Assembly (NCBI GenBank): GCA_964007475.1 | Contig: OZ023275.1 | Coordinates: 41,597,381 to 41,661,380, forward strand | Direction of reading: 5' to 3' | From: Hybos culiciformis | Lineage: Eukaryota > Arthropoda > Insecta > Diptera > Hybotidae | Length of the DNA: 64,000 bases | Part shown: one piece after another, positions 14,876 through 27,600 of the stretch | How the letters are laid out: the number at the start of each line of letters is the position of its first letter | Position numbering within the stretch: the stretch's first letter is position 1 | Made by a program: the position numbers and the translations under genes | Notes under the pieces: model-generated | What the model was told of the DNA's origin: nothing | Database searches by the model: none | The model's input: the letters and a program-made list of their open reading frames with translations, nothing else

Positions 14876-15544
14876 TATTTTTTTCCCCAAATCCGAAAAA
14901 AAAGAAGAAAATTTTAAAGTTATTTTAAAATTTTCCAATTTTCAATATTTTTTTCTATTTTGTCGATTCCTGTCATTTAAACAAAAAAAAAAAACAGTGA
15001 CATTATTGAGTTGAAAGATGCGATAATGTCGAGCAATGCGCTGCCAGCGAACTGTGAATAGAGCCGTAAGTCACAGATAAAAATTACAATAAGGACGAAA
15101 GTGTTGCATGCATACTGAATTCTCTACCTGTTCTTTCTCGAGGGAATTTTCTTGTGGGCAAGGGGTTGTGAAAGACTGAGAAAGAGGTAGAGATGTAAAT
15201 AGCCCCATATACAGGGTCTAGCTTTGGTATTTTGTAGTTCTTTTTCTTTTTTTGAAAATGTAATTGCGGTAGCAAATGTCAACTGATTTGACAGATGGTC
15301 ATTTATTGATCCAGTTACTTATAATTTCACCGACAGCAGAGAGCGACGCATACATCCTCTACCTACACAAAATTTATTGGATTTGGTTGGTTGGTGGAAT
15401 TTTGCCGAATTGGAATATAATTTGTTTTTTTAAATATAAAAAATTTCATAATTTATTAAATTTATTTATTTAATTTAATTTCTCCTTTTGTTTTTTTAAT
15501 AAATAAATTTATTATAATCTATTTGTTCGAATAAATTGGAAAAT
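14876..15544. promoter_or_regulatory. Shared promoter interval of NEURL4 and Top3b
   Basis: These 669 bp separate two divergently transcribed start codons, so the interval must hold both promoters and 5' UTRs. I see no convincing TATA box or initiator I would commit to. Short ORFs here (for example 15084-15275 minus and 15276-15473 plus) look like chance. The inference of promoter function rests only on gene orientation. Confidence 0.6.
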
Positions 15545-18500
15545 ATGAAAAGTGCTTTAATGGTAGCAGAAAAGCCGTCATTGGCTCTATCGTGAGTTTT
15601 TTTTTATTTTTTTTTTAATCTGGAACCATTTACCTATAATTGTGGCCCACCCAGAATAAAAATAATTGAGTTCAGGAAAAAATTATTTTTTTTAATTATT
15701 ATTTTTCAGATTAGCTAACATTCTCTCCAATGGACGATGCTCCACAAAAAAAGGTAATTAATTTTTTTGAACCAATGCCATAATAGTACTCTGCCAAAAT
15801 GATCAATAAACATGTCTGTCTAGACTAGATATATTTTACTCAATTTTCGCTTTTTGAAAATTAAGCAAAAATGTCCTAAATACGAACCGGCTAAAAAAAA
15901 ATACTAAGTTGGTTGGTACCTACCTAGTAGATTACGTTAGGTTGTAGCGGGTCGGGAATTCCAGTATTCTGTTACACTTAGGCCTCTTGGGCCTTTGTAC
16001 CACCCTGCCCGATGGGCCTTTTATTCCCCATCGAGCCACCCTACTCCTTTCATAAACCTAATTAACTTTCCTGCCTACCTAGTAAGTAATAAAATAATTT
16101 CAACGAGATTTAATTCATTATATCGGATCTTGCTATAAATAATATATACCTATACAATTCAGTTATTAAAAATGTTAATGCCTACCTACTTAGGTAGGTA
16201 ATAAAAGAAAACAATAGGTATGTGGAAGAAAATCGGTAATGAAGTGAATAGCTTCTAACTTTTCTAAAATACCTAGTTGGTATATTGACCATTAGTTTTA
16301 TATTATATTAAAAGCACACTATTTGATTACAATTTTTAATTCTTTTGAATTTGTATATATAATATTAAAGGTTCAAACGGTGCGTGCTCGGTTCACGAAT
16401 GGCAAGGTGCATTTCGAGGCGAACAAGTTAACTTTAAAATGACATCAGTATGTGGTCATGTAATGTCGCTTGATTTTATTGGAAAATATAATAGTTGGGA
16501 TAAAGTTGATCCTGTTGAATTATTTTCATGTCAGACAGAAAAAAAAGAAGCTAATGTTAAATTGAGAATGCCATCGTTTTTAGCACAAGAAGCTAAAAAT
16601 TGCGATTTTTTAATATTATGGTTAGATTGTGACAAAGAAGGAGAAAATATATGTTTTGAGGTAATGAATGCAGGTAAGCTAACATTTAAAGAAAAAAAAA
16701 TAAAATCATTTAAATTTTAACAAAAATAATTAAAATTTTTCCGTTTTCAGTATCACGTTGTATTCGTAACGTAACCAGTCCTAGTGTCACATTTAGGGCT
16801 CATTTTTCTGCAATTACTGATAAAGATATCCGTCATGCAATGGATAATTTAGGATTTCCTAATGAAAATGAAAGTAAATCTGTAGATGCTCGTCAAGAAT
16901 TAGATTTAAGAATTGGCTGCGCATTCACAAGATTTCAAACCAAATTTTTTCAAGGTAAAAAAAGTATATATTTAAATAACTGCTCATTTTAGAATTGTAA
17001 ATAATATTTATCAACTTATTCCTTGGGTGGTCGACATCATGCCTACAGACGTATATTATTTACGTACTAGCTGACCTGGCAAACTTCGTTTAGCTTTCAA
17101 AGAATTTTTCATATCAGTTTGAATCCAATTTACATAAAAATCGTTGTGCCTGAGAGTATGCAATATTTTTCGGTGCAATTAAAAACACCAATTAATTCAG
17201 AAAAAATAAAAAAAAAAAAATTTATTTATTTCCGTTTTCGTCCGTTCCAAACTTAGAAGATCTCAAAAAAGGAAATCTTTTTCTGCCGAAGAAAATTTCC
17301 AGATTTATGGCTTGATACTTCCTTTTAAAAAAATTATTAATAAGAAACGGATTCATATCATATAATTTTTTTGCCCTGAATTTAAATGAATTGCAATAAG
17401 TTTAAAACTAAAGAAAATTATTCGTAAGCAATCTGAGAGATAGGACCTTAAGGGTTTAAAATTTACATTTTTAATTAGTTTAGTTCGAATAATACAATTC
17501 AAATTTTTTATTTATATTTAAGGACGTTATGGTGATCTAGACTCATCACTAATATCATATGGTCCATGTCAAACACCCACTCTTGGGTTTTGTGTAAAGA
17601 GACATGATGATATCCAAACTTTTAAGCCTGAAAGTTTTTGGTACTTGCAATTGCATGCTGGAAATCCAGAAGTTATATTTGAATGGGCTAGAGGAAGGGT
17701 TTTTAAAAAAGAGATAGCAATAATGATATTAAATAAAGTTAAAGAATATAAAGAAGCTAAGTAAATATGATTTCATCAATATACATATTTGAAAGTAAAT
17801 TAAGAATCGTTTTAATTTAAGTACTGATTTTATTTTTTAGGATTGAGAGCGTTGTAGAAAAAGATTGCCACAGAAGTCGTCCTCAAGCTTTAAATACAGT
17901 TGAATTAATGAGAGCAGCTAGTGCCAAACTGGGCATCGGTCCTCACCAAGGAATGCAAGTGGCAGAAAAGTAAAAATAATTTATAAAAAAGTTCTTTTAT
18001 TATTAGAAATTAATAAATGAAATTTGGAAAAATTATTTTATTTTTAGATTATATACACAAGGTTACATAAGCTATCCTCGTACTGAAACTACTCAGTATC
18101 CGGTCAATTTTGATTTAATGTAAGTTTTTTTCGAAAATATATACATATAGGTTTACTAAGCGAACTTGAATTAGATTTTCCAAAAATATACTGTTCTTGA
18201 AATAAGTGGTTGCTAACAGCATAAGTTGAATCATATTAACATTAAAATTCGAAATTTGTAACAATGAAAAATAAGATAATTAACAAAAACTAAAATTTTT
18301 TTTCCATAAACATTATTATAAACCTTATAACTATCTCGAGTTGCTATGCTACCTAATTTCAAAATTTCAGCCAAATCGCTTCAGCGGTTTAGGCGTAATT
18401 GAAGACAGAAAACAGACAAAGAAGTAGGCAAAAAAAAATTTATTTTTATTTAATAGATTTAATAGATACTTCTTACATTGACTATGTAAGACTGGAGGTA

Positions 18501-21173
18501 TTTCGTTCACTTATTCAAAATACTGTTTTAATATTTTTAGAGGCGTAGTAAGAATTTTACAAAATTCCTCCGAATTTGGCGAAGAGGCAAAAAATGTATT
18601 GAATGACTTCAATCAGCCAAGAAAGGGTTCTGATCAAGGAGACCATCCTCCAATAACACCGATGAAATTGGGAAGCAGAAGTGATTTTCCCGACAATGAT
18701 TCGTGGCGTATTTACGACTACATATGTAGACATTTTTTGTCAACAGTATCAAAAGACTTGAAATATCGAAGTACAACAGTCAAATTGAAAATAGGAACTG
18801 AATCATTTTCGACGACGTCTAATATTCTTCTTGACCCTGGATTTACAAAAGTAATGACGTGGCAAGCATTTGGGAAGAATGACGTAATTCCACCTTTTAC
18901 AGAAGGAGATATTATTCAAATTAATGACGTTAAGCTTGCCGAAAGTCAAACTGGACCGCCAGATTATTTAACTGAAGCTGAATTGATTACTTTAATGGAG
19001 CAACATGGTATTGGAACCGATGCCAGTATACCAGTACATATAAATAACATATGCCAGAGAAATTATGTCACGATAGAAGCTGGTAGAAAATTGCATCCCA
19101 CAACTCTTGGTTAGGCTATGTTTTTTTTAGTTTCCTTTATTCAATTAATTTCTTTTATTTAAAAATTACTTTTTTGAGATTTAATTATTTTCAGAATATG
19201 ACTATGAAATTATTAATTTGTAAAAAAAATTCCTTTTCAGGAGTTGTACTAGTTCATGGGTATCAGAAGGTTTGCTAATTTTTTTTAAATTTTAACTACA
19301 TACTTAAATAAAAAATCTTCTAGATTGATGCAGAACTTGTGTTACCAACGATGCGAGCGGAGATTGAAAAACTTTTGAACTTGATAGCTCGAGGTTCAGC
19401 TGATTTTAAATCAGTATTACGGCATGCCGTTGAAATATTTAAACTGAAATTTCTTTATTTTGTGCAAAATATATCACATATGGATGGCCTCTTCGAAGTT
19501 AGTTTCTCACCACTGAAAGAAAGTGGAAAATCTCATTCTAGATGTGGTAAATGTCGAAGATATATGAAATACATTCAAGTAAGTTGATCTTTAAAAAAAA
19601 ATATAATTTTCCATAAATTAAAATAAATTGTTATATTTATGGTAAAAAATATAAAACAAACTTGTTATTTCCAAGTACTTTTTTTTTTAGACCAAACCAG
19701 CACGGCTTCACTGTAGTCATTGTGATGAAACGTATAGTAAGACAAGATTAAAAGGGTTAGGTTTGAAACATTGGAATAAGTAAATTTAAAATGATCGAAA
19801 ATAAATAATTTTAAGAAGTGACAAACAATTATTAGTCCTTTCGGCTCCCACAAACATTATATTAGGTGTCGAAAGAAAAAATTGTGATAAATAATTTTTG
19901 TTTTAAATTAGATATAAGTATAGTACCCGCATATTTACTAGAATATACAACAATTGCTATGATTTATTCTTTTGCATTTTAAAGGTTGATAAGGTTAAAT
20001 AAAATCTTTGCAAATTAATTGAAGAATGTGTGTAATTACAATTGTGTGCCAATATTTGTTAAATACTAGGAAAATGAAAAGAGTTGAAATAATATTTCTA
20101 AATTATAACAAAGTTTCAAACCTAACTATTACTGACTACAGATAATAATTATATACATTTTTTTTGAATATTTCAAAAATTAAGGTCTACCAAACGGTGG
20201 AAATGTTCGAGTTTATAGGGAACTCAAATGCCCTTTAGACGATTTCGAATTATTAGCATTTAGTTCAGGAGCAAAAGGAAGATCATTTCCATTGTGCCCC
20301 TATTGCTATAATCACCCTCCCTTTAGAGATATGCCACGAAATTCAGCTTGTAATAATTGTACTCATCCATCATGCATGCATAGCATGGAAAACTTAGGAA
20401 TTTCCTCATGTGTTGAATGCGAAAATGGAGTACTTGTTCTCGGTAAAAAAAAAATCCGTTTTTTTATGTTCATTTATTTTAAACGTTATTAAATTTTTTG
20501 AAACTACAGATGCCACATCAGCACCTAGCTGGAAATTAGGCTGTAATAGATGTGATGTCATTATAAACATTTTCAAAGGAGCCACTAAAATAACTGTTGA
20601 TGGTAATTTTTGTTTTTTCATTTTTGTTGATATACTATTTCATAGATAAGACGAGTTTTTATTTAATTGTAAATTGTTTTTAACTACAACAATTTAGGAT
20701 AAAGTTATTTATAAACCAGGAGTCCTGAAGCGGTAATATGAATAATCTATCGTAATTCATAAACCCCTTTTCGAAATAAACTGATAAGGTTTTCGGAACC
20801 ATATTAATTCAGGCACTAATAATATAAGACAAATTTCGACTTTAAATTTTGCACTTTAAATACTAATTTTATGTTTATGTTTTTCTCATTTTTATATTCA
20901 GCAAATCGATGTGATTGTGGTGCTCAACTAGTTAATGTTTTCTACAAATCTGAAAACTCAAAATTTAAAGATAACTCTGAAGAGAAAACTGGTTGTATAT
21001 TTTGTTTTCAAGAATTTTCTCATTTGGTAGAAAAACATCGTGCGATTGCCACTCGACCCGTTCAAATATCTTCACGTGGAGGTCGTGGCGGAAGAGGAGG
21101 AAAAACTCGTAGCACTAGAGGAAGACCAAAGCCAAAAGATAAAATGGCACAACTTGCTGCCTATTTTGTATGA
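15545..21173 (+). CDS. TOP3B: DNA/RNA topoisomerase 3-beta
   Basis: Type IA topoisomerase that passes single strands of DNA and RNA, working with TDRD3. Exons: 15545-15591, 15710-15753, 16371-16673, 16751-16954, 17523-17760, 17841-17969, 18048-18119, 18541-19109, 19241-19269, 19324-19578, 19691-19736, 20185-20442, 20510-20602 and 20902-21173; total 852 aa (human 862). Seen: Toprim start MVAEKPSLA and acidic DCDKEGEN motif; catalytic tyrosine in [14 protein letters not shown] (Tyr331); [12 protein letters not shown]; four Cys-pair zinc-finger-like modules toward the C terminus (RCGKC/CSHC, CPYC/CNNC, CVEC/CNRC, CDCG/CIFC); an RGG box (RGGRGGRGG); and the terminal motif [13 protein letters not shown] typical of TOP3B rather than TOP3A. 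Nothing is missing, so the enzyme should be active. Introns 1, 4 and 7 carry possible repeat fragments, listed separately. A poly(A) signal lies at 21236. Confidence 0.95.
15940..16065. repeat. GC-richer island in Top3b intron 2, probable TE fragment
   Basis: About 120 bp with far more G+C than the surrounding intron (GTAGCGGGTCGGGAATTCC, then GGCCTCTTGGGCC and CCCTGCCCGATGGGCC). It is not an exon of Top3b, because exons 2 and 3 join in frame without it. The composition break suggests a fragment of a transposon inserted in the intron. No terminal repeats or ORF are visible, so the class is unknown. Confidence 0.4.
17062..17190. repeat. Possible non-LTR/SINE-like fragment in Top3b intron 4
   Basis: The string CTAGCTGACCTGGCAAACTT followed by CGTTTAGC resembles, from memory, a word found at the end of widespread dispersed repeats in insect genomes (CTAGCTGACCCGGCAAACTTCG-like). 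The remainder is too degenerate to follow. Identification is by recollection only. Confidence 0.35.
18335..18432. repeat. Possible 3' fragment of a dispersed repeat in Top3b intron 7
   Basis: TTTCAGCCAAATCGCTTCAG followed by CGGTTTAGGCGTAATTGAAG and an A/C-rich ACAGAC tail resembles the 3' end of common insect dispersed repeats (AAATCGGTTCAGCGGTTTAG-like), again recalled rather than searched. No target duplication found. Confidence 0.35.
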
Positions 21174-21235
21174 ATTAATTAATGAATTTTATCCAGTGAA
21201 AGCATTTAAGGTTTTTAAAATATAGGTGCATTATT

Positions 21236-21241
21236 AATAAA
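21236..21241 (+). terminator. Poly(A) signal, Top3b
   Basis: First canonical AATAAA after the stop codon (62 bp downstream), overlapping a second AATAAA a few bases later. Confidence 0.5.
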
Positions 21242-21660
21242 AATAAACGTAGGATATTGTATTTTAAACTACAATAAAACATGATTCAATACAAAATTTA
21301 AATTCAAAACATACTATTTTCATTTTATTATTTTTAGATATACACAAGACCGATCGATTTAGGTACGATGGTCTCAAGGAATTTTTGAAACTATTATTTT
21401 AGCTTATTCTGGACTTCATTAGGTCAAAAGTAATAGAAGATAGTTATCATTTTTTGTTCGATAAAAGTTATAGAAGTATAATTTTATGTTCGATAAAAAC
21501 AATATTACGGCGAATCCGCCGAAGTAAAATTCAAATGCAAAACAAATTTTTGAATATTTAATGCTATTTATATTTTCAAATTTTGCACTAAGTTTATAAT
21601 AAAATTTATTTGATTTTTTTTTTTTCAAATGCAATAAATTAAATATTGTTAAATATACTT

Positions 21661-21666
21661 TTTATT
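21661..21666 (-). terminator. Poly(A) signal, BubR1
   Basis: AATAAA on the minus strand 28 bp after the stop codon of BubR1, followed by a T-rich stretch on that strand. It implies a very short 3' UTR. Confidence 0.45.
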
Positions 21667-21693
21667 TTTTAAGATATATTATTATTCATTTCA

Positions 21694-24600
21694 TTAAGAA
21701 TCGAGTGCATAATTAAATTCTTTTATTTTTTCTTTGACAAACCGCTCTTTCAATTCAATTTCTTCTTTTAAAAGTGCTCTCATATTTTGTAAGCTTGGCA
21801 TTGAACTACAATCTCTGATATTTAAAAGTTGATTGAAAATGGTTTCCCATACATTTTTATTGAAATACCTAGGAATACGTTGTATTGGTAACCATCCTAA
21901 ATTCATTGTTTTCTTTATATCCATATAATTCCCATACAACAAAACATGTATTGTGCTTGCAACTCCATACAAATCCGTTTGAAATGTCCAAGAACGATTT
22001 TCACGCATTTCAACACATTTAAATTCTTCGGTTGAATGAATGTATCTAAATGTTTTACCTTTTGGAAATAATTCCATATCAATTGAAACACCAAAATCTA
22101 TAAGCTGTACAGAAGGCACATCATCATCAAAATCTAATCTGAAATAAAAAAAAAAAAATTGAATAAAAATAAATTGTGTTTGATTGAAAAACTATGATCG
22201 AACGCTTTTTCAGATGTTTTTACCTTCGTGTGATGAGGAAGTTGTCAGGTTTTATATCTGCGTGGATTATATTGCATCCGTGCAAATGGTCGACAATTGA
22301 TAAAATTTGCTCTGATAAAAACATGACAACAAGTTCGTCCACATTTTTCGTTGTAACAAGTTTAATTTTATTACATACAGTTATTAAAGAACCATATTTG
22401 TAGTAATCTGTAACATATATTGAAGCATTTTTGGCGATAAGTGCGTATTCAATATTCATAAATCCTGGAAGCTAAGAATTTTTTTTTTAGTTATACATTT
22501 CATAAATTATTAATTTTTTATGTCGATTCAGAGATTTTATTATGAATTAAGATTGAACAATGTTAGAGCCTTACGAAAATTTGAAATTAGAATTCTTTGA
22601 AATCGAATGATTATACATTCCTTACTTATTTCATTCGAATCAGAAAGAGCATAAGATTTTCTAAAGAGTTATTGATCATTCACACTCCAGCTATTCGTTC
22701 TTATGTTTTCGATAATTTGGATTATTAATATCACAGAAGAGACAGTAGGTACTATTTGAATAGATTTAAATAATGAAGAGAAAGTTCTTTAGTAGTTTTG
22801 ATTACGTTTCACTCACGTTAATGAAGTTCATGTTATAAATTCAATGTATAAAATTAAAAAAAATAAAATATTTATCTTACTTACGATTGAAATGTTTTTT
22901 AAACGGCTTTTTAACTCCAAACAAATATAAAACTCCCATAAATTACATGGCTTTTCTTGTTTCAGAGCAAACAATTTTTCACTTTTGACATCTTTCCCAC
23001 TATAAATTAATTAAAAAAAATTATTGAATATTATTTTTTTTATATTTGTACTAGTAGCTTAAACTTTTACATATAAATACCGCCATGGCGTTGTGAATGG
23101 ATAAAAAAAATTTCGAAATAGAAATTAATTTTTTTTTAGTTATAAACTAAAAGAAATATATGTTTTTCAAGTGTCTGACTTAATACCTCCTCAAATATTC
23201 CAAAAATTACTACAGGCTTCAGTAAATTGGTGGTTTATAAATAGAGCAAACAAAAATAAAATAAACAAAATTAATTTTAATTTTTTCAAGAATCGTAACT
23301 AAATATTTAATATACTATGTCGAGAATATTCAATTACAGAGTGGCAATGAACTACAATGAAAATTAAGATTTTTATTCTATTTTATTGCCAATCTTAAGA
23401 CTAAACTATAATTATTGAAAAAATCGAAACTAAGATGTAATAAGTTGAAATATTTATTGCGGCCTTACCAATAAATAGTCCCGTAAGAGCCTTCTCCTAT
23501 GATTTTCATAATTTCAATTTTTTTATCTATTATCTCAATCACTTCAGTTTTTCTTAAACGTTGAACTTTTGATGTTAATACGCAATACGGTAGATTTTCA
23601 AAATAATTTAAAATTTCAAGTTGATCTAAAAATGATTTAATCAACTCTTTTGAAAACGGATTGATATTAGAATCTTCCAATTTATGTGAAGTATAATCTA
23701 AGTCTGGATAATGTATACTTTGTGAGTCTTCAATTTCATCAATGTTATCTTTATCCGACCACTCAAGTTTAGAAGATTTTGGAGTATTTAAACTGCTCGC
23801 ATTATATATAGAGCGACCCAAATTATCGTTAAATTCACCATCATCTTCTAATTGATGGGATATGGATAATGGCAAAACTCCAATTTCTGGTTCTACCGAA
23901 TTGTTCTTTTCAAATTGCAATTGAGGGTTTGCTTCAGTTCTGATTTGGGTAATTAAAATAGGTTTCTGATTTGGATTAATTTTATTCGTAGATGAAAACG
24001 ATTCCCATTCATCACAAAATAAATTCTCGTCTTTAATGTGCAGAGATTTTTCACATATATTAAAATTTGGGAAAAAACTTAAAGTTTTTTTTTGATTAGA
24101 ATTCGGCTTAATTGCATCATTAATTTGAATACTACCTTCAAAATGTCTCTCAACAGGTCGATATGTTTTGGGTAAATTAAAAGGCAATTCTTCATCTCTT
24201 TTATAATTCGGCGAAGGACAATTTCCATTTTTTAAATTTAATGATGTTGGTTGTTGTAGTCCACTAGTATAATTATATTGTTCTTCCCCATAAGGAAATA
24301 AAAAATTTCGTTTTTGTGAAGATAACGGATTAGTCACATTCCGTTCCTGACCTGTTTCTTTAATTCCCGCAAAATTTAATATCTGACCTCTGTTGATTGA
24401 AGTAATTTTACTTTGATCTGAATCCAAATTTTCTGCATTATTTTTACTAAGATCATCCAAAATTAATTTATTCGAAAAGAATAATTCCTCATTCGATGAT
24501 TTAGATTTCAAAAATGGCAATTTTTTCATGCTAATGTCGATATCTTCTATTTTTTTCGATTCGTTTAATTTTCCTTGATTTTTTTCTCCTTCAATTCTTG

Positions 24601-27600
24601 AAAATAATGACGGATTCATTAATGAAGTGCCAACCTTACAAATATCGTTTTTTTCAGTGCAGCCGAATTTTTTCGACTTAACAGGTGTTTTGAAAAAGTC
24701 AAATATTTCGGAAGCGTTCTCCTTAAAATCAAATCTGGGAGTAGTTTTCGAAATTTTAATTTGTGGAGAACTTTCAGCAAATGAATTTAACAATTTACTG
24801 CTGCAATAATTATTTGCAATTCTCGATAAAGTCATATTGTTTAATTTTGAAAAGGTTTCTGTGTCACCAATGGCTTCAAAACCAAAGTTCTTTTCTTGTG
24901 GCACTTTTTTTTTCTCAGGAGTTTTATTCAAGCTAAAAAGCATTTCCGCACACTCTGAAGAACGTTCAAATAAAAGTGGACGCTTTAATAAGGTTTTAGG
25001 TATGGTGTCAGTTTTTTCTTCATTGAATTTCAATGATTGCAATTTTATTGAAAGAGTTGCATCACAAATTGTGCTGTTGCCTTTTAAAATTAAAGAATTT
25101 TGTTTCTCTGCAAATTTATTAATTTCCTTATCATCAATTTTATTGAAAATATTCGGTATAAATTGATTTTCAACTTCATTGACTTCCGGAATTTCATGCA
25201 AATTATTAGACGGATTATTTAACGGGAAATCAACTTTTGAATTTTGTTTCATGACATCTCCGTTTAGATTTTTATCCAATATTGCGTCCGTTTCTGGAGA
25301 ACATGCGTTATTAGTAGAATGTGTATCTACAGAAGATTTTGTACTTCCCGTGGCAGCCAGAGTATTTGTTTCTGATGTTTCCATAATTGTTGATAATTGT
25401 TTAAAGGGGTTCATTGCACAGGACTGCTGATGTAACTCAGGAGGAGATGGAGTACTACATGTTTGCGTATTGGTTGGAAACAATTGTACAATAGGAAGAT
25501 TTTCTTGTAATTGTTTTTCCGAAGTTTCATTTTCGTATAACAAGGACCTATTTTTTTTAGAAACTGGGGTACTGACTGATTGGGGTTTTAAATTCACATT
25601 AAATATTTGTGTAGAACACGATTCATTTGGTGCAAACAGGGTTCCGTTGTCACAGCTCTCTTCATAAATTTGGAACGGTAATTGTTGTAGTGCTGCATTT
25701 TTAGGCGGCACTGGGGCTAAAAATTCAAAATTCTGTGTATCTTGAGTTTTGTGTGAATTTTTTCCTGATTTGCTGTGATTGTCCTCGTATATTATAAAAT
25801 TTATTTTCGAATTTTCAATTTCTTCATTTGAAGATGGAAGATTATTTTCTAAAATTTCAGAAACTTCTTTCTCTCGGAAATTAATATCAGTATCGGAATC
25901 CAATTTTACGTTGTTCTGAATTCTTAATTTGGCTGTTTTCTCAGAGATAGGAAAATATTCTTCTCCTTTGCTCAATTTAATTTCAAAGTTACTAGTAGTT
26001 TTAGAAATTTCGTTAATCTTAGTTGTATTATCATTTGTGCTATGCGATTTAATCGCACTAAGTTCCTCTGGGCTAAACGTCCTTTTTTGAAATGTTGTCT
26101 TTTCAATAAGAGGCTGCTCACCCTCATCAACACCAATCGAAGCAACAAAATTTGGTTTTTTAATCAAACCGAAGCCCGCTGGTGCCATAGATTTTCTCGA
26201 TGGGAATATACTACGACGACCAACAACGTCAACTAGACAAGCAGTTTCATCCATTTCTTGAGTCATTCGAATAGTCTCTTCTAAATTAAATGTTAATTTT
26301 CGTTTCCCATTTTTTATTTTTTTCCAAAGAATTTCTTCGAATTGCATTTCTTCTTCTGCAGTGTAAATCTCATTTAAATTCACTGGTAGATCAATCATAA
26401 AGGGATCAAATTCAGAAAGTTGAAAGTGTCGATCATCCAGTTCATTTTTTATAGGGAATAGAGGATATAAACGGATTCCCAAGCAATTCCAGTAATTATC
26501 TCCATTTCTTGTAAAATTGTTTTCGATGCCACGATTTTTAAGCCATTTATAAGCACGATATTCTTCTGGACTAAACTCAATCGGTGCATTTGGATAGCAA
26601 TAAAATTTGGGATATGCACAAACAGTGTTTGGTTCAATTTTGGTATCTTTAATGATGCTGATTTTCCATTGACCTTGTGGATAGTTACATTTTGGAAAAT
26701 CAGGGGGTAATTGTATGCCTTTCGAATAATGATCAGGAAAACAAGGTAAAGGAATTTCTTCCAAAAATCCATCTTCTAAAATTTCAAAGCCAAGATCATG
26801 ATTTTGCTTAGTTTTAAATAATGGAGGTCTCTTTTGTTTTACGGTACATTCAGTCCATGGTCCTGGTTCTCGTAAGTTTTCTTGTTTTCTAGCGCTATCA
26901 ATTATATTTTGAACGACTGATTTTGAATCGTCCTTTAACATTGCACTAGCAACATTCGGGTCGAAATTTTCGTCTTCAAATACTTGTACGTTAATGTTTT
27001 TGTTACTAGTGGAATTAACTTCAAAGTTGTCTTCGGTTTTTTGAATCTTAAACAAGAACATTTATTTTTGATAAGTAAAACTAAAGAATTCTTAAAAATT
27101 AAAATAAAATACAACTTTTTTCTACGAAAATTCCACAAGAAATAATAAAAATGTTAATCAGCTTTAGCAGTGTTGAACTCCAATCTACGTAATGAATTTA
27201 ATTTTAATCAAAGTTTTAGAATTGAATTGGACAAAAATATGCTTATGTATATATATAATGATGGATAGAGGTTCTTTAATGGGCTTTCCAATTGAATCAA
27301 AAATGAACAACGTTTAATTAAATTTAAGAGGACAATTACGAATTATGTCAATGAAAAATAATATTAAAAATAAAAATATTTTAAGTTAATGATATAGTCT
27401 ACTACTAAATTATTCTTGAAATTAAGAATAATTTATAAACGTGGTAAGCTCCCAACTTCAATTTTTTTATTTTTAAACAATTAACAACAATCGTTGTTTT
27501 TAATTTTCTTAAAAAATGTTTTCAACTTAAGCTTTACGAAGATTCTATCATAATACGTACAACACATGAAAGAAAAACAGTGTAAGTAATTACTAAAAAA

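Larger units (their letters stand above)
21174..21693. other. Tail-to-tail 3' interval of Top3b and BubR1
   Basis: The two stop codons face each other across 520 bp. AATAAA for Top3b is at 21236-21241, and the reverse-strand AATAAA for BubR1 (TTTATT on this strand) is at 21661-21666, 28 bp after its stop. No other element is seen. Confidence 0.65.

Noticed and set aside
15276..15473. Plus-strand 65-codon ORF upstream of Top3b
   Set aside because: Not in frame with the conserved Top3b start at 15545, no homology, in the shared promoter interval.
26449..26772. 107-codon minus-strand ORF inside the large BubR1 exon
   Set aside because: Shadow frame of BubR1 exon 5, whose frame contains the GLEBS motif.
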